Positions 8,024-16,937 of a DNA stretch of 64,000 nt are shown piece after piece (within the stretch, counting starts at the first letter, position 1; each line of letters begins with the position of its first letter). Made by a program: the position numbers and the translations under genes. Source of the stretch: Rhizobium sp. Root1334 (GTDB lineage Bacteria; Pseudomonadota; Alphaproteobacteria; Rhizobiales; Rhizobiaceae); assembly GCF_001426665.1 (NCBI RefSeq), contig NZ_LMEY01000001.1:1017178-1081177 (forward strand). Direction: 5' to 3'. Below the pieces are notes generated by a model. The model saw only the letters and a program-made list of their open reading frames with translations, did no database searches and had not been told where the DNA came from.

Positions 8024-8793
8024 GCGACGGCAGCCTCCGGCGGAACCTTGGCCCCTGTCATAAAGGCGACGGCATCCGACATCGTATAGTCCTTCGGATT
8101 GATGACGCAGAGGCGTTTGCCAAGCCGGTGGATGTGGATGCGGTCTGCCACCTCGAACACATGCGGCATGTTGTGCGAGATCAGCACGATCGGCAGGCCG
8201 CGCTTGCGAACGTCGAGGATCAGCTCCAGAACCTTGCGCGATTCCTTCACCCCAAGGGCCGCCGTCGGCTCATCGAGAATGATGACCTTGGAGCCGAAGG
8301 CTGCGGCACGCGCCACCGCGACCCCCTGTCGCTGGCCGCCGGACAGGGTTTCCACCGCCTGATTGATGTTCTGGATCGTCATCAGCCCCAGTTCACTCAA
8401 TTTGTCGCGGGCGATCTTCTCCATCTTCGGCCGGTCAAGCATCCGGAACAGCGAGCCCATCGGGCCGCTCCTGCGGATTTCGCGACCGAGGAACATGTTG
8501 TCGGCGATCGACAGAGCCGGCGACAGCGCAAGGTTCTGATAGACGGTCTCGATGCCAGCGGCGCGCGCCTCCATCGGATTGGAAAAGTGCACGACCTTTC
8601 CGTCAAGGCGGATTTCCCCCTCGTCGGGCCGGACGGCGCCTGAGATCGCCTTGATCAGCGAGGATTTTCCCGCACCATTGTCGCCGATCACGGCGAGGAT
8701 TTCGCCGGGATAGAGATCGAAATCGGACTGATCGAGGGCCGTGACGCGGCCGTAGCGCTTGACGATACCACGTGCGGTGAGAAGGGGTTCCAT
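8020..8793 (-). CDS. frcA: FrcA, ATP-binding subunit of fructose ABC importer
   Basis: The 257-residue product is a single ABC ATPase domain of the sugar CUT2 type, half the size of a fused RbsA. It has Walker A GDNGAGKSSLIKAI, the Q-loop, the signature ETLSGGQRQGVAVARA, Walker B KVIILDEPTAAL and the switch His in VLISHNMPHV. The start is ATG 8793, whose A is also the last base of the frcC TGA; a longer frame upstream is antisense-free but starts inside frcC. It powers sugar import through FrcC with FrcB as the receptor. Confidence 0.93.
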   Translation of the reverse strand: MEPLLTARGIVKRYGRVTALDQSDFDLYPGEILAVIGDNGAGKSSLIKAISGAVRPDEGEIRLDGKVVHFSNPMEARAAGIETVYQNLALSPALSIADNMFLGREIRRSGPMGSLFRMLDRPKMEKIARDKLSELGLMTIQNINQAVETLSGGQRQGVAVARAAAFGSKVIILDEPTAALGVKESRKVLELILDVRKRGLPIVLISHNMPHVFEVADRIHIHRLGKRLCVINPKDYTMSDAVAFMTGAKVPPEAAVA

Positions 8794-9851
8794 CAGCCGG
8801 CTACCTTTCTGATCCATTGGTCGACCGCGACGGCCGAGATGATGAGGACACCGGTAAGACCGACTTTCCATTGCGGATCGGCACCGAGCATGTTGAGGCC
8901 CATCGAGACGACGCCGACGATCAGCGCGCCAAACAAGGTCCCGAGGATGGAACCACGGCCGCCAAACAACGAGATCCCGCCAATCACCGCTGCTGTAATG
9001 GCCTGCAGGTTGTAGTCGGTCACCGCCCAGGAGGGCGAGATAGAACCATTGCGGCCGATCGAGACCCAGGCGGCAAGCCCGGCAATCAGACCCGCCAGCG
9101 CATAGGTGCCGAGCAGGACGCGGTCGGTGCGGATACCGGAAAGTTTAGCGGCTTCAGGATCGTCACCGACGGCATAAAGGTGCCGCCCCCAGGCGGTGTG
9201 ATTGAGCGCATACCAGAGTACCAGCACCAGCACGACCATCATGATCACGCCGAGCGTGAACACCGCCGAGCCGAGCTTCAGACTGTACCCGAAGATCCCA
9301 AGGAAGGGCGCCGACGCCTCGATATCGGCGCGGCGAATGGTTTCGTTGGCGGAATAGATGTAGTTCGTCGCCGCGAAAATGCTCCATGTTCCAAGCGTGA
9401 CGATGAACGGCGGCAGCTTCAGCCGGGCAACGAGGAAGCCGTTGATCAGACCGCAAACGCCGGCGACGATAAAGCCGACGAGCACGGCGAGCGGCGCCGG
9501 CATGCCATAGGTGACCGCGCAGTTGCCCATCGCAACCGCGGAGAGGACCATAATCACGCCGATCGAGAGATCGATACCGGCAGTCAGGATGACCAGCGTT
9601 TGCGCCGCGCCAAGAATACCGACGACGGCGATCTGCTGCAGGATCAAAGTCAGCGTTCCGGCGGTGAAGAACCGCTCGCCCTTGAGGACGCCGAACACGA
9701 TAATGGATACAATCAGCACGATTGCCGGCACGGCGGCCGGTGTCGAATGCAGGAAATGCTGAACGCGCCGCAGAAGCGAACGATCTTCGAATGAAGCGAC
9801 TGTTTTGTCGCTCTGATCCAGTGTTTTTTCGAATTCCTGGACGCTTGTCAT
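8793..9851 (-). CDS. frcC: FrcC, membrane permease of fructose ABC importer
   Basis: The 352-residue product is a BPD_transp_2 permease of the CUT2 family with about ten hydrophobic segments from residue 39 to the end; the conserved stretch LTAGIDLSIGVIM is typical, and FGGRGSILGTLFGAL is the ATPase-contacting motif near the C terminus. ATG 9851 follows GGGAGG with 8-base spacing; an upstream in-frame ATG at 9926 is rejected because it lies inside the hairpin region. It forms the channel for FrcB-bound sugar and is separated from frcB by a strong intercistronic stem-loop. Confidence 0.93.
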   Translation of the reverse strand: MTSVQEFEKTLDQSDKTVASFEDRSLLRRVQHFLHSTPAAVPAIVLIVSIIVFGVLKGERFFTAGTLTLILQQIAVVGILGAAQTLVILTAGIDLSIGVIMVLSAVAMGNCAVTYGMPAPLAVLVGFIVAGVCGLINGFLVARLKLPPFIVTLGTWSIFAATNYIYSANETIRRADIEASAPFLGIFGYSLKLGSAVFTLGVIMMVVLVLVLWYALNHTAWGRHLYAVGDDPEAAKLSGIRTDRVLLGTYALAGLIAGLAAWVSIGRNGSISPSWAVTDYNLQAITAAVIGGISLFGGRGSILGTLFGALIVGVVSMGLNMLGADPQWKVGLTGVLIISAVAVDQWIRKVAG

Positions 9852-9898
9852 GACAACGCCTCCCTCCCAAGAGACCGGCCTACCAACCGGTTGTTGAA

Positions 9899-9922
9899 AA
9901 GGGCGGCCATGAAACCGCCCTT
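9899..9922 (-). terminator. Intercistronic stem-loop between frcB and frcC
   Basis: AAGGGCGG (9899-9906) pairs perfectly with CCGCCCTT (9915-9922) around an 8-base loop; read on the minus strand the stem is followed by TTTT. It sits between the receptor gene and the permease gene. In other sugar importers such stems cause partial termination or protect the upstream mRNA, giving more receptor than permease. Function inferred. Confidence 0.6.
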
Positions 9923-9955
9923 CCATATTGATTGTGTGCTCAAAGCCCTAAGGCA

Positions 9956-10981
9956 TCAACCCCAGCACTTGTCCGTGCCAGTCTTGACGTCGATCGACTC
10001 GACGCCGGCGGCCGGCTTGTCGGTGACGAGTGCCACGCCCGTATCGAAGAAGTCCTTGCCTTCGGTCGGCTTCGGCTTGGTGCCGTCCTTGGCGTACTGG
10101 GCGATCGCTTCGATGCCGAGCGAGGCCATCAGCAGCGGATACTGCTGCGACGTTGCACCGATGACGCCTTCAGCCACCGACTTGACGCCCGGGCAACCGC
10201 CGTCGACGGAAACGATCAGAACGTCCTTTTCCTTGCCGACGGCCTTCAGCGCTTCATACGCGCCGACTGCAGCGGGTTCGTTGATCGTGTGGATGACATT
10301 GATGTCCGGATCCTTCTGGAGAAGGTTTTCCATGGCGGTTCGGCCGCCTTCTTCGTTGCCGTTGGTCACGTCATGGCCGACGATGCGCGGATCGTCCTCA
10401 TCGCCAATCTTCGCCGGATCCTTGGGGTCGATGCCGAAGCCGATCATGAAGCCCTGGTCGCGCAGAACGTCGACGGTCGGCTGCGAGGGAACGAGATCGA
10501 GGAAGCCGATCTTGGCATCCTTTGCCTTGTCGCCGAGGGTGGCGGCGGCCCAGGCGCCGATCAGCTTGCCGGCCTGCAGGTTGTCCGTTGCGAATGTTGC
10601 ATCGGCGGAACCGGGCGGATCCAGTGGGGTGTCGAGCGCGATCACGAGAAGGCCGGCATCCTGCGCCTTCTTGACCTGGTCAACGATGGCCTTGGTGTCG
10701 GAAGCGGCAATCAGGATACCCTTGGCGCCATCGGCGATGCAGGATTCGATGGCAGCAACCTGACTGTCATGATCGCCATCGACCTTGCCGGCATAGGACT
10801 TCAGGTCAACACCCAGTTCCTTGGCCTTGGCTTCGGCGCCTTCCTTCATCTTGACGAAGAAGGGGTTGGTATCGGTCTTGGTAATCAGGCAAGCCGAAAC
10901 ACCGGCGGCCTGGGCAGGGGCTGAAAATACGACGCCAAGCGCCAGCGCGCCGAGAGCGGCGGAAACAATAGTCTTCTTCAT
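9956..10981 (-). CDS. frcB: FrcB, periplasmic fructose-binding protein
   Basis: The 341-residue product has a signal peptide (1 to about 25, [16 protein letters not shown]..., ending AQA) and a type-1 periplasmic binding fold of the ribose/galactose class: [21 protein letters not shown] at the N terminus, [21 protein letters not shown] and [12 protein letters not shown] in the middle, [17 protein letters not shown] and [17 protein letters not shown] in the C-lobe. It delivers fructose (and in S. meliloti also ribose and mannose) to FrcC/FrcA. It is the first gene of the operon; its promoter lies in the 300-base gap shared with frcR. Confidence 0.94.
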   Translation of the reverse strand: MKKTIVSAALGALALGVVFSAPAQAAGVSACLITKTDTNPFFVKMKEGAEAKAKELGVDLKSYAGKVDGDHDSQVAAIESCIADGAKGILIAASDTKAIVDQVKKAQDAGLLVIALDTPLDPPGSADATFATDNLQAGKLIGAWAAATLGDKAKDAKIGFLDLVPSQPTVDVLRDQGFMIGFGIDPKDPAKIGDEDDPRIVGHDVTNGNEEGGRTAMENLLQKDPDINVIHTINEPAAVGAYEALKAVGKEKDVLIVSVDGGCPGVKSVAEGVIGATSQQYPLLMASLGIEAIAQYAKDGTKPKPTEGKDFFDTGVALVTDKPAAGVESIDVKTGTDKCWG

Positions 10982-11281
10982 GAAATCCTCCCAAGGATTG
11001 AAAAATGGAACCGGCGAACCGGTCCGTCAGGCTTCGCCCACCGCAACATCTCCTCTGTGCGGGTGGCGCTTCCGGACACAAAACAAACATCAAAATGAAA
11101 TGCTGTCAATAAATAAATCAAATTGAATTATTAAAAATCTGTGCCATTCTCTGCGCAGAAAATCGGCATGCGCCTCTCTTGGTTGCAGTGCATGCAAGAA
11201 ACAAAATAAAGGCGCGATCAGGAGGCCAGTCCGGAACAACCCAGCCCGGATAGGAGGTCACGCTTTAGGGAGGTAACGGGC
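10982..11281. promoter_or_regulatory. Divergent frcB / frcR control region
   Basis: The 300-base gap contains an A/T-rich block (11092-11140) suited to promoters for frcB leftward and frcR rightward. Small palindromes are TCTGCGCAGA at 11150-11159 and TTGCA-N5-TGCAA near 11183-11197; either could be the FrcR operator, but I cannot choose. AGGGAGG lies before the frcR ATG. Confidence 0.5.
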
Positions 11282-12514
11282 ATGACATCTCAGGCCGGTT
11301 CCGGCGGTGCATCGACCGTTCCGGACGTCTTCGACCCCGGCGGCGGCGCAAATCTGACTCGCGTGCGGGCCTACAACGAACGGCTGGTCATGTCGCTGGT
11401 GCGCCGCCACGGCAGCCTGTCGAAGGCCGACATTGCCCGGCGTTCCGGCCTTTCGGCACAGACGGTGACGGTCATCATGCGGGCGCTGGAAAAAGACAAC
11501 CTGTTGATGCGCGGCGAACCCGTGCGCGGCCGTGTCGGCCAGCCCTCGATCCCGATGCGGCTCAATCCGGATGCGGTCTATTCCTACGGCGTCAAGATCG
11601 GCCGGCGCAGCTGCGATCTCGTGCTGATGGATTTCGTCGGCAATATCCGCCTGCAGTTACATCAAGCGCATGCCTATCCGATGCCCGGCGACATCCTGTC
11701 CTTCATCGTAGAAGGTATCCCCAAACTCGAAAAGATGCTGACTGCGGAGCAACGCGAACGTATCGCGGGCGTCGGCATCGCTACCCCTTTCCAGCTCTGG
11801 AGCTGGGCCGAGGAGACCGGCGCACCGCGCGAGGCGATGAACAGCTGGCGCGGTTTTGATCTGCGCGAAGAGGTGGCGGCCCGCACCCATCACCCCGTGC
11901 TGATGCAGAACGATGCCACCAGCGCCTGCGGTGCCGAACTGATCTTCGGAGTCGGCTCTTCCTATCCGGATTTCATCTATTTCTATATCGGCTCGTTCAT
12001 CGGCGGCGGTATCGTCCTGAACTCGGCGCTGTTTTCCGGCCGCACCGGAACGGCAGGCGCCGTCGGCCCGCTGCAGGTTTCCGATAAGAATGGCAAGCCG
12101 CAGCAGCTGTTGAAGATCGCTTCGATATACGTGCTCGAAAATCTGCTGCGCGATAAGGGCATAGACCCAAAGCCACTCTGGTATTCCGCTGATGAATGGA
12201 TCGATTTCGGCGAACCGCTGGAAACTTGGATTCAGCTGACGGCCGCGGCACTGGCGCAGGCCATCGTCTCCTCCGCCTCGATCATCGATTTCGGCGCCGC
12301 CGTGATCGACGGAGGCTTTCCCGGCTGGGTACGCGAACGCATCGTCGCGGCAATCCGCAATGCGGCGGGCGAACTCGATCTTGAAGGCGTCATCCTGCCT
12401 GACATCATTGAAGGTGCTGTCGGTGCCCAGGCCCGCGCCATTGGTGGCGCCAGCCTGCCGCTGTTCTCCCGTTACCTCATAGATACCAACGTTCTTTTCA
12501 AGGAAACACCCTGA
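11282..12514 (+). CDS. frcR: ROK-family transcriptional regulator of the frc operon
   Basis: The 410-residue product has an N-terminal winged helix (SLVRRHGSLSKADIARRSG then SAQTVTVIMRALEKDNLLMRG, about residues 38-85) and a ROK sugar-kinase-like domain (GVKIGRRSCDLVLMDFVGN; LMQNDATSACGAELIFGVG; FIGGGIVLNSALFSGRTG). The usual ROK zinc motif (C-x-C-G-x2-G-C-x-E) that follows the glycine-rich stretch is absent: the sequence there reads GPLQVSDKNGKPQQLLK. It is divergent from frcBCAK, the position of FrcR in S. meliloti. ATG 11282 has AGGGAGG 8-13 bases upstream. Ligand probably a sugar or sugar phosphate. Confidence 0.88.
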   Translation: MTSQAGSGGASTVPDVFDPGGGANLTRVRAYNERLVMSLVRRHGSLSKADIARRSGLSAQTVTVIMRALEKDNLLMRGEPVRGRVGQPSIPMRLNPDAVYSYGVKIGRRSCDLVLMDFVGNIRLQLHQAHAYPMPGDILSFIVEGIPKLEKMLTAEQRERIAGVGIATPFQLWSWAEETGAPREAMNSWRGFDLREEVAARTHHPVLMQNDATSACGAELIFGVGSSYPDFIYFYIGSFIGGGIVLNSALFSGRTGTAGAVGPLQVSDKNGKPQQLLKIASIYVLENLLRDKGIDPKPLWYSADEWIDFGEPLETWIQLTAAALAQAIVSSASIIDFGAAVIDGGFPGWVRERIVAAIRNAAGELDLEGVILPDIIEGAVGAQARAIGGASLPLFSRYLIDTNVLFKETP

Positions 12515-12942
12515 TGCTGAAAGGTCTGAACCCGCTTTTAAGCCCCGAGCTTTTAAGCACGTTGCGCGCCATGGGCCATGGCGACGAAATCGCATTGGTC
12601 GATGGAAATTATCCCGGCATGGAGCATGGCCGCCGGCTGATCCGGCTCGACGGGCATCATCTAATCCCGGTTCTCGACGCCATCCTCAGCGTTCTGCCGA
12701 TCGACGACTTCGTGCAGGAAGCCATTTTTCGCGCCACCGTGAAACAGGATCGTGATGCACTCGACCCCGTGCATCAGGACATTATCGACTGCTGCGCCAA
12801 ATACGAACCCGACCGTGCAGTCACACCACTTCTCGGGCCGGAATTCTATCCGAGGGTTCGCGCAGCCCATACCGTCGTCCAGACCAGCGAACCGCGGCTT
12901 TACGGCAATGTCATCCTGCGCAAGGGCGTCATCTATCCTTGA
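12514..12942 (+). CDS. RbsD/FucU-family sugar mutarotase
   Basis: The 142-residue product matches the FucU class: it begins MLKGLNPLLSPELLSTLRAMGHGDEIALVDGNYPG, where the His of GHGD is the catalytic residue, and ends with YGNVILRKGVI. These proteins interconvert alpha and beta anomers of monosaccharides (fucose, ribose, others). Its ATG shares one base with the frcR stop codon (TGATG), so both are cotranscribed and translationally coupled. The context implies it supplies the pyranose or furanose form of the imported sugar. Confidence 0.88.
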   Translation: MLKGLNPLLSPELLSTLRAMGHGDEIALVDGNYPGMEHGRRLIRLDGHHLIPVLDAILSVLPIDDFVQEAIFRATVKQDRDALDPVHQDIIDCCAKYEPDRAVTPLLGPEFYPRVRAAHTVVQTSEPRLYGNVILRKGVIYP

Positions 12943-12961
12943 CGATTATCCAGACACGAAA

Positions 12962-12999
12962 AAGCCCGCCGATTTTCCCAATCGGCGGGCTTTTTTTAT
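12962..12999 (+). terminator. Bidirectional intrinsic terminator
   Basis: AAGCCCGCCGATT (12962-12974) and AATCGGCGGGCTT (12980-12992) form a 13-base perfect stem with a 5-base loop, followed by a T run on the plus strand and, on the minus strand, by TTTTC. It serves the frcR-fucU operon and the convergent DoxX gene. Confidence 0.92.
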
Positions 13000-13014
13000 T
13001 CAGCTATTCAGCAA

Positions 13015-13398
13015 TCAGGCGCGCTTGGCATCGACCGAAAGGGAACCGGCACCGAAGGTGGCGACGAACAGGAAGCCGCCAGCCATGGCCAGGTTCTTCA
13101 TGAAGTGGATGTCGTTGCCGGCAACCGAGAAGTCACCATGGCCGATGAACGCCGTGGCAACGCAGAAGAGCGCCAGGATGTAAGCTGCCGGGCGGGTGAA
13201 GAGGCCAACGAGAATGGCAAGACCACCGAGCAGTTCGACGGCGGTGACGAGGATGGCCGTGACCATCGGGAGCGGCAGGTTCATGCTGCCGAAATAGCCG
13301 GCAGTGCCGCCGAGTGCGGTGAGCTTGCCGTAGCCGGCGATAATGAAGAGGATCGACAGAAGGATACGTGCGACGAGGAGGACTGCATTCTGCGGCAT
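13015..13398 (-). CDS. DoxX-family membrane protein
   Basis: The 127-residue product is a four-helix membrane protein (hydrophobic segments at about 4-24, 42-64, 70-88, 98-118) with the DoxX motifs RILLSILFIIAGYGKL and LGGLAILVGLFTRPAA. DoxX proteins are associated with redox and thiosulphate-related or stress functions in the inner membrane; a specific role cannot be deduced. It lies between the frc and cAMP blocks. AAGAGAC in front of the ATG gives a moderate ribosome site. Confidence 0.88.
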   Translation of the reverse strand: MPQNAVLLVARILLSILFIIAGYGKLTALGGTAGYFGSMNLPLPMVTAILVTAVELLGGLAILVGLFTRPAAYILALFCVATAFIGHGDFSVAGNDIHFMKNLAMAGGFLFVATFGAGSLSVDAKRA

Positions 13399-13689
13399 TG
13401 GAAGAGACTCCGGTTGGGTTCTTTGTTGGCGACAGATTTATCAGCAATTCCCAATTCATCCAGCCCATGCGCCGGAGACAGATCGTTCACAATAAGTAGA
13501 CGCCTTGCGCAGATCGTCAACCGAGCAAACGGTCACGTGTAATGAACATCGTTGTGACAGCGAAACCACCATGGCAGCGCCAGCATATCCCGGGCATTAC
13601 CGCATCCTGAGTGTTTTTTGTTGCAACGCCTTAAAGACTGCGAGAAGAATTTCGGCGGGGCAGCAATGAATTTGCGGATGGGGAAGCAA

Positions 13690-14394
13690 ATGAGCGAGAT
13701 CAACAAGAGTCCAGCCTTCTGGCGTTCCTTTCCGATTTTCGAGGAATTCGACAAGGAGACGATTTCTGCGATCGCAGCACTTGCGACCTATCGCAAATGG
13801 ACGCCGGGAACGGTGATTTTCCAGCGCGGCGATGAGGGTAATTACATGATTGCCGTCCTGTCCGGCCGCATCAAGCTGTCGCTGATCACGCCACAGGGCC
13901 GCGAATTGCTGCTTCGCCATATCGAGGCTGGAGCGCTTTTCGGCGAAATGGCCATTCTCGATAACCAGCCGCGTTCCGCCGATGCAACGGCGATCACGGC
14001 GACTGAAGGCTATGTCATCAGCAAGAAAGCCTTCCTCGACTTCATCACCCACACGCCGAATGCAGCGGAATCGATCATCCGTTATCTCTGCTCGCAGCTG
14101 CGCGACACGACAGACCGGCTGGAGACGATCGCGCTTTACGACCTGCACGCTCGCGTCGCGCGTTTTTTCCTCGCCACACTGAAACAGATCCACGGAACCG
14201 ACCTGCCCGAAAGCGCAAATCTCCGCATCACGCTCAGCCAGTCCGACATTGCTGGAATACTCGGCGCCAGCCGCCCCAAGGTGAACCGGGCCATTCTGGC
14301 GCTGGAGGAAAGCGCCGCGATCAAGCGGGTCGACGGCGTCATCACCTGCCACATCGGCCGCCTGCAGAAGATCGCGGAACCGGAGGAGGAATAA
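13690..14394 (+). CDS. clr: CRP/FNR-family cAMP receptor, Clr-like
   Basis: The 234-residue product has a cyclic-nucleotide-binding domain (about 12-130) with the phosphate-binding cassette GEMAILDNQPRSADATA, keeping the Arg-Ser pair that binds the cAMP phosphate in E. coli CRP, a dimer helix (YLCSQLRDTTDRLETIAL, with a Thr-Thr pair at the position that contacts the adenine), and a C-terminal helix-turn-helix (SQSDIAGILGASRPKVNRAIL). ATG 13690 is preferred because GGGGAAG precedes it; TTG 13618 and ATG 13666 are in frame upstream. It is followed 4 bases later by the adenylate cyclase gene, an order recalled from the S. meliloti clr-cyaD1 locus. Confidence 0.88.
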   Translation: MSEINKSPAFWRSFPIFEEFDKETISAIAALATYRKWTPGTVIFQRGDEGNYMIAVLSGRIKLSLITPQGRELLLRHIEAGALFGEMAILDNQPRSADATAITATEGYVISKKAFLDFITHTPNAAESIIRYLCSQLRDTTDRLETIALYDLHARVARFFLATLKQIHGTDLPESANLRITLSQSDIAGILGASRPKVNRAILALEESAAIKRVDGVITCHIGRLQKIAEPEEE

Positions 14395-14398
14395 CCCT

Positions 14399-16255
14399 TT
14401 GAAAAGTTTCCGCCTGGCCCGAATCCGGCCGCTTTTTGCGGGGGCGGCTGCGAGCCTTTTCAGCGCATTGCTGCTGTTCTTCTATGGTGGGCCTGCGCTT
14501 GAGACACAGCGGGAACAGTTTTTCGATTCCCTCACCCAATGGGTTCCGGCGCCCCAATCGGCAGAAATCGTCGTCATCGACGTCGATCGCAAATCGATGC
14601 AGCAGTTGCAGGACAAGACCTGGGGCCGGAGCGAAATGGCCGGTCTCTTGTCGAAATTATCAAAGGCGGGCGCCAGGGCTGTCGCCCTCGATTTCATCTT
14701 CAGTACGGCCTGCGATCCGGCGGAACCATCCAACATTGCCCTGACGCAGGCGATTTCCGGCGTGCCCGTCATTCTCGGCTTCCTGATCGCCGATGGGGGA
14801 CCGGAGCATCCGGCCCCCGTGCCGCCGGTTGCGGTCCGCAAGCCGGTCACCATTCCCGATCTCTGGTTCATCAATGGCGCGGAAGCATCCTGCAGCTTCC
14901 TGCAAACGGCGTCGCACTCGGCAGCAGCGGCGTTTCTGGTGGGCGACGAGGATGCCCGTATCCGCCGGGTCCAGGCTTTCTCGATTATCGGCAATGACGC
15001 CTATCCGGCGCTGGGGCTGGAAGCCGCGCGGTTGGCCGCAGGCGGCCGCACGCCAATTCTGGGCGGGCAACCCGCCTGGCTGAAGCTTGAGAGCCGGTTG
15101 ATCGAGCTGGACGAGGATGGCAGCCTGCGTTTTGCCGCCAGCCCGATTGGCGCCATCGAGGCGCGCACGGTGTCGGCGGGCGATGTGCTGAGCGGCGCGG
15201 TTGCCGAGGGACGTTTCAAGGACAAGACGGTGCTGATCGGCAGCAGCCTGCCCAATCTCGGCGGACTGCGCTCCACCGCCTCGATGCCGCTTGAGCCATC
15301 GGTGCAAATCCATGCCGACATCGCCAATGCCGTGCTTACCGGCTTCATTCCCGAGAGACAGGCAAGACTGCCCCTGTTCGAAGCGGCGCTGGCCCTGATC
15401 GGCGGGCTTTTGGTGGCTTTTGTCGCCACGCGCCTGCGGCCGGTCACCGCCGTTGCCCTCGGGCTTCTGGCCATCTCCGCCACGATCGCCGCGGCCACCG
15501 CGATCTATGCCGGCTCCGCTCTCCTGGTCGATGCCGTCGGCATCAGCCTTGCTCTGATCTTCGTACTTGCCGTGACCAGCACGCTGCAATTCGCCCGTGT
15601 GCGGCGGGCGGAATCCGCGGCGCGCAGCAAATTCTCGCAATACCTGCCGCAATCCGTCGTCGCGCGATATATCGATAACCCGGATGACGACCGCGTGGCG
15701 GGAGAAGAACGCCCGGTCACTGCCCTGTTTACCGATATCGAGGGCTTTTCCACACTATCCCAGAAGCTTCCGCCACGCGATCTCGTCACCCTGCTCGACA
15801 TCTACTACGCTGAGGTCAACGGTCTCGTCGCACAGTATGGCGGCATGGTCGACAAGGTGGTTGGCGACGCGGTGCATGCCTTCTTCAATGCGCCGGAGGA
15901 TCTGGATGACCACGTCAACAAGGCGATCGACTGTGCCGAGGCAATCCGGGCTCTGACGGAGGAAATGCGGCAGCGTCCGGGTTTTGCCGAACACCAGTTC
16001 GGCCGCACCCGCATCGGCATCGAAACGGGGATCGCCGTGCTCGGCGAAGTCGGCGCCGGTGGCAAGCTCGACTATACCGCGCATGGCGACTGCATCAACC
16101 TTGCTGCCCGGCTTCAGGAAGCCAACAAATTTCTCGGCACCGCCATCTGCATCGGCCCGGAAGCCGCCGTCCAGAGCGGCCGCACACTGCGCTCGGTCGG
16201 CATGCACGAAATCCGGGGCTTTGGCGAAATGGAGCTGTTCACCAGTCAAGCCTGA
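14399..16255 (+). CDS. cyaD1: Membrane adenylate cyclase with CHASE2 sensor, CyaD1-like
   Basis: The 618-residue product starts at TTG 14399, 8 bases after GGAGGAGGA at the end of clr, so the two are coupled. Domains in order: N-terminal membrane helix (about 10-28), extracytoplasmic CHASE2 domain (about 38-315), three membrane helices (about 325-400), and a class III cyclase domain (about 425-605). The cyclase keeps both metal Asp residues (ALFTDIEGFS; KVVGDAVHAFF), the Lys of MVDKVVGD and the Asp of LDYTAHGD used for ATP recognition, and the NLAARLQ segment with transition-state Asn and Arg. It should make cAMP in the cytoplasm in response to a periplasmic signal. Confidence 0.93.
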   Translation: MKSFRLARIRPLFAGAAASLFSALLLFFYGGPALETQREQFFDSLTQWVPAPQSAEIVVIDVDRKSMQQLQDKTWGRSEMAGLLSKLSKAGARAVALDFIFSTACDPAEPSNIALTQAISGVPVILGFLIADGGPEHPAPVPPVAVRKPVTIPDLWFINGAEASCSFLQTASHSAAAAFLVGDEDARIRRVQAFSIIGNDAYPALGLEAARLAAGGRTPILGGQPAWLKLESRLIELDEDGSLRFAASPIGAIEARTVSAGDVLSGAVAEGRFKDKTVLIGSSLPNLGGLRSTASMPLEPSVQIHADIANAVLTGFIPERQARLPLFEAALALIGGLLVAFVATRLRPVTAVALGLLAISATIAAATAIYAGSALLVDAVGISLALIFVLAVTSTLQFARVRRAESAARSKFSQYLPQSVVARYIDNPDDDRVAGEERPVTALFTDIEGFSTLSQKLPPRDLVTLLDIYYAEVNGLVAQYGGMVDKVVGDAVHAFFNAPEDLDDHVNKAIDCAEAIRALTEEMRQRPGFAEHQFGRTRIGIETGIAVLGEVGAGGKLDYTAHGDCINLAARLQEANKFLGTAICIGPEAAVQSGRTLRSVGMHEIRGFGEMELFTSQA

Positions 16256-16292
16256 ACAGGCTTGGAGCGCTTCTGTCTAACGATGGGCCGCT

Positions 16293-16937
16293 CTAACGTT
16301 TCAGACCGGCGCTGGCATAAGCCTCGACGATCCGGGCTTCCTTCCATTTCACAGTCTCGTTCGGCGCTTCGCCCGGCTTTGCAATCTCGATGCCTTCACC
16401 GGCACCAACCAGCCGCTGGACTCCGCCGGCATCCACAGACACTTGGCCGTGTTCGACGAAGACGGCAAAGACACCGCGATTGGGGCCAGCAAAAAACTTC
16501 GTGCCCCGCACGCCGATCATGCCGAACGTGGTGCGCAGCGCCAGATCGATCTTCGGCAGGCCCTCCGGCCGGTCAAAAACCATCTGCCCCATCCCGAGCT
16601 CCATCGTCCCCCCCTGGCCGGCAATGAAGCTGTCGAGCAGCAGCTCCGTCTTGCTGCCCAAAAGGATGCGCGTGTCACCGACCAGCGCCAGATCGGCAAA
16701 ACTGTCGCTGCCGGTCGCCACAAAATCATTGTCCATGATCTGCGCGCCCGTTGCCAGCCCTTCCTGCTTTTCCGCCCGCTTGAGATTGACCTTGCCGCGC
16801 ACGTCAGATGCCTTGCCGATCACCGTACTTGCCTGGGTCGGTATGGCCGCAAGACCACCGGCGACCAGCGCACAGCCGGCGATGAATGTCCGCCGCCCGA
16901 TAAGGCCTTGCCGCAGCAGTTGAATGTCTGGCGTCAT
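16293..16937 (-). CDS. Exported FecR-domain protein
   Basis: The 214-residue product has a twin-arginine-like signal (GRRTFIAGCALVAGG, about residues 14-28, cleavage after TQA) followed by a FecR domain: ASDVRGKVNLKRAEKQEGL, DNDFVATGSDSFADLALVGDTRILLGSKTEL and FGMIGVRGTKFFAGP. FecR domains here look free of any LysM or membrane-sigma partner. ATG 16937 has AAGGA in front; the longer upstream frame overlaps the Clr box region. It is convergent to cyaD1 (gap 37 bases) and divergent from the Sel1 gene, so it may share the Clr-controlled promoter region. In rhizobia, FecR-type proteins frequently stand beside CHASE2 cyclases. Confidence 0.85.
   Translation of the reverse strand: MTPDIQLLRQGLIGRRTFIAGCALVAGGLAAIPTQASTVIGKASDVRGKVNLKRAEKQEGLATGAQIMDNDFVATGSDSFADLALVGDTRILLGSKTELLLDSFIAGQGGTMELGMGQMVFDRPEGLPKIDLALRTTFGMIGVRGTKFFAGPNRGVFAVFVEHGQVSVDAGGVQRLVGAGEGIEIAKPGEAPNETVKWKEARIVEAYASAGLKR

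Noticed and set aside
8817..9794. Plus-strand frame of 325 residues
   Set aside because: Antisense to frcC; charged residues dominate in the manner of a shadow of a hydrophobic protein.
14660..15652. Minus-strand frame of 330 residues
   Set aside because: Antisense to the CHASE2 cyclase, which has strong motifs on the other strand.
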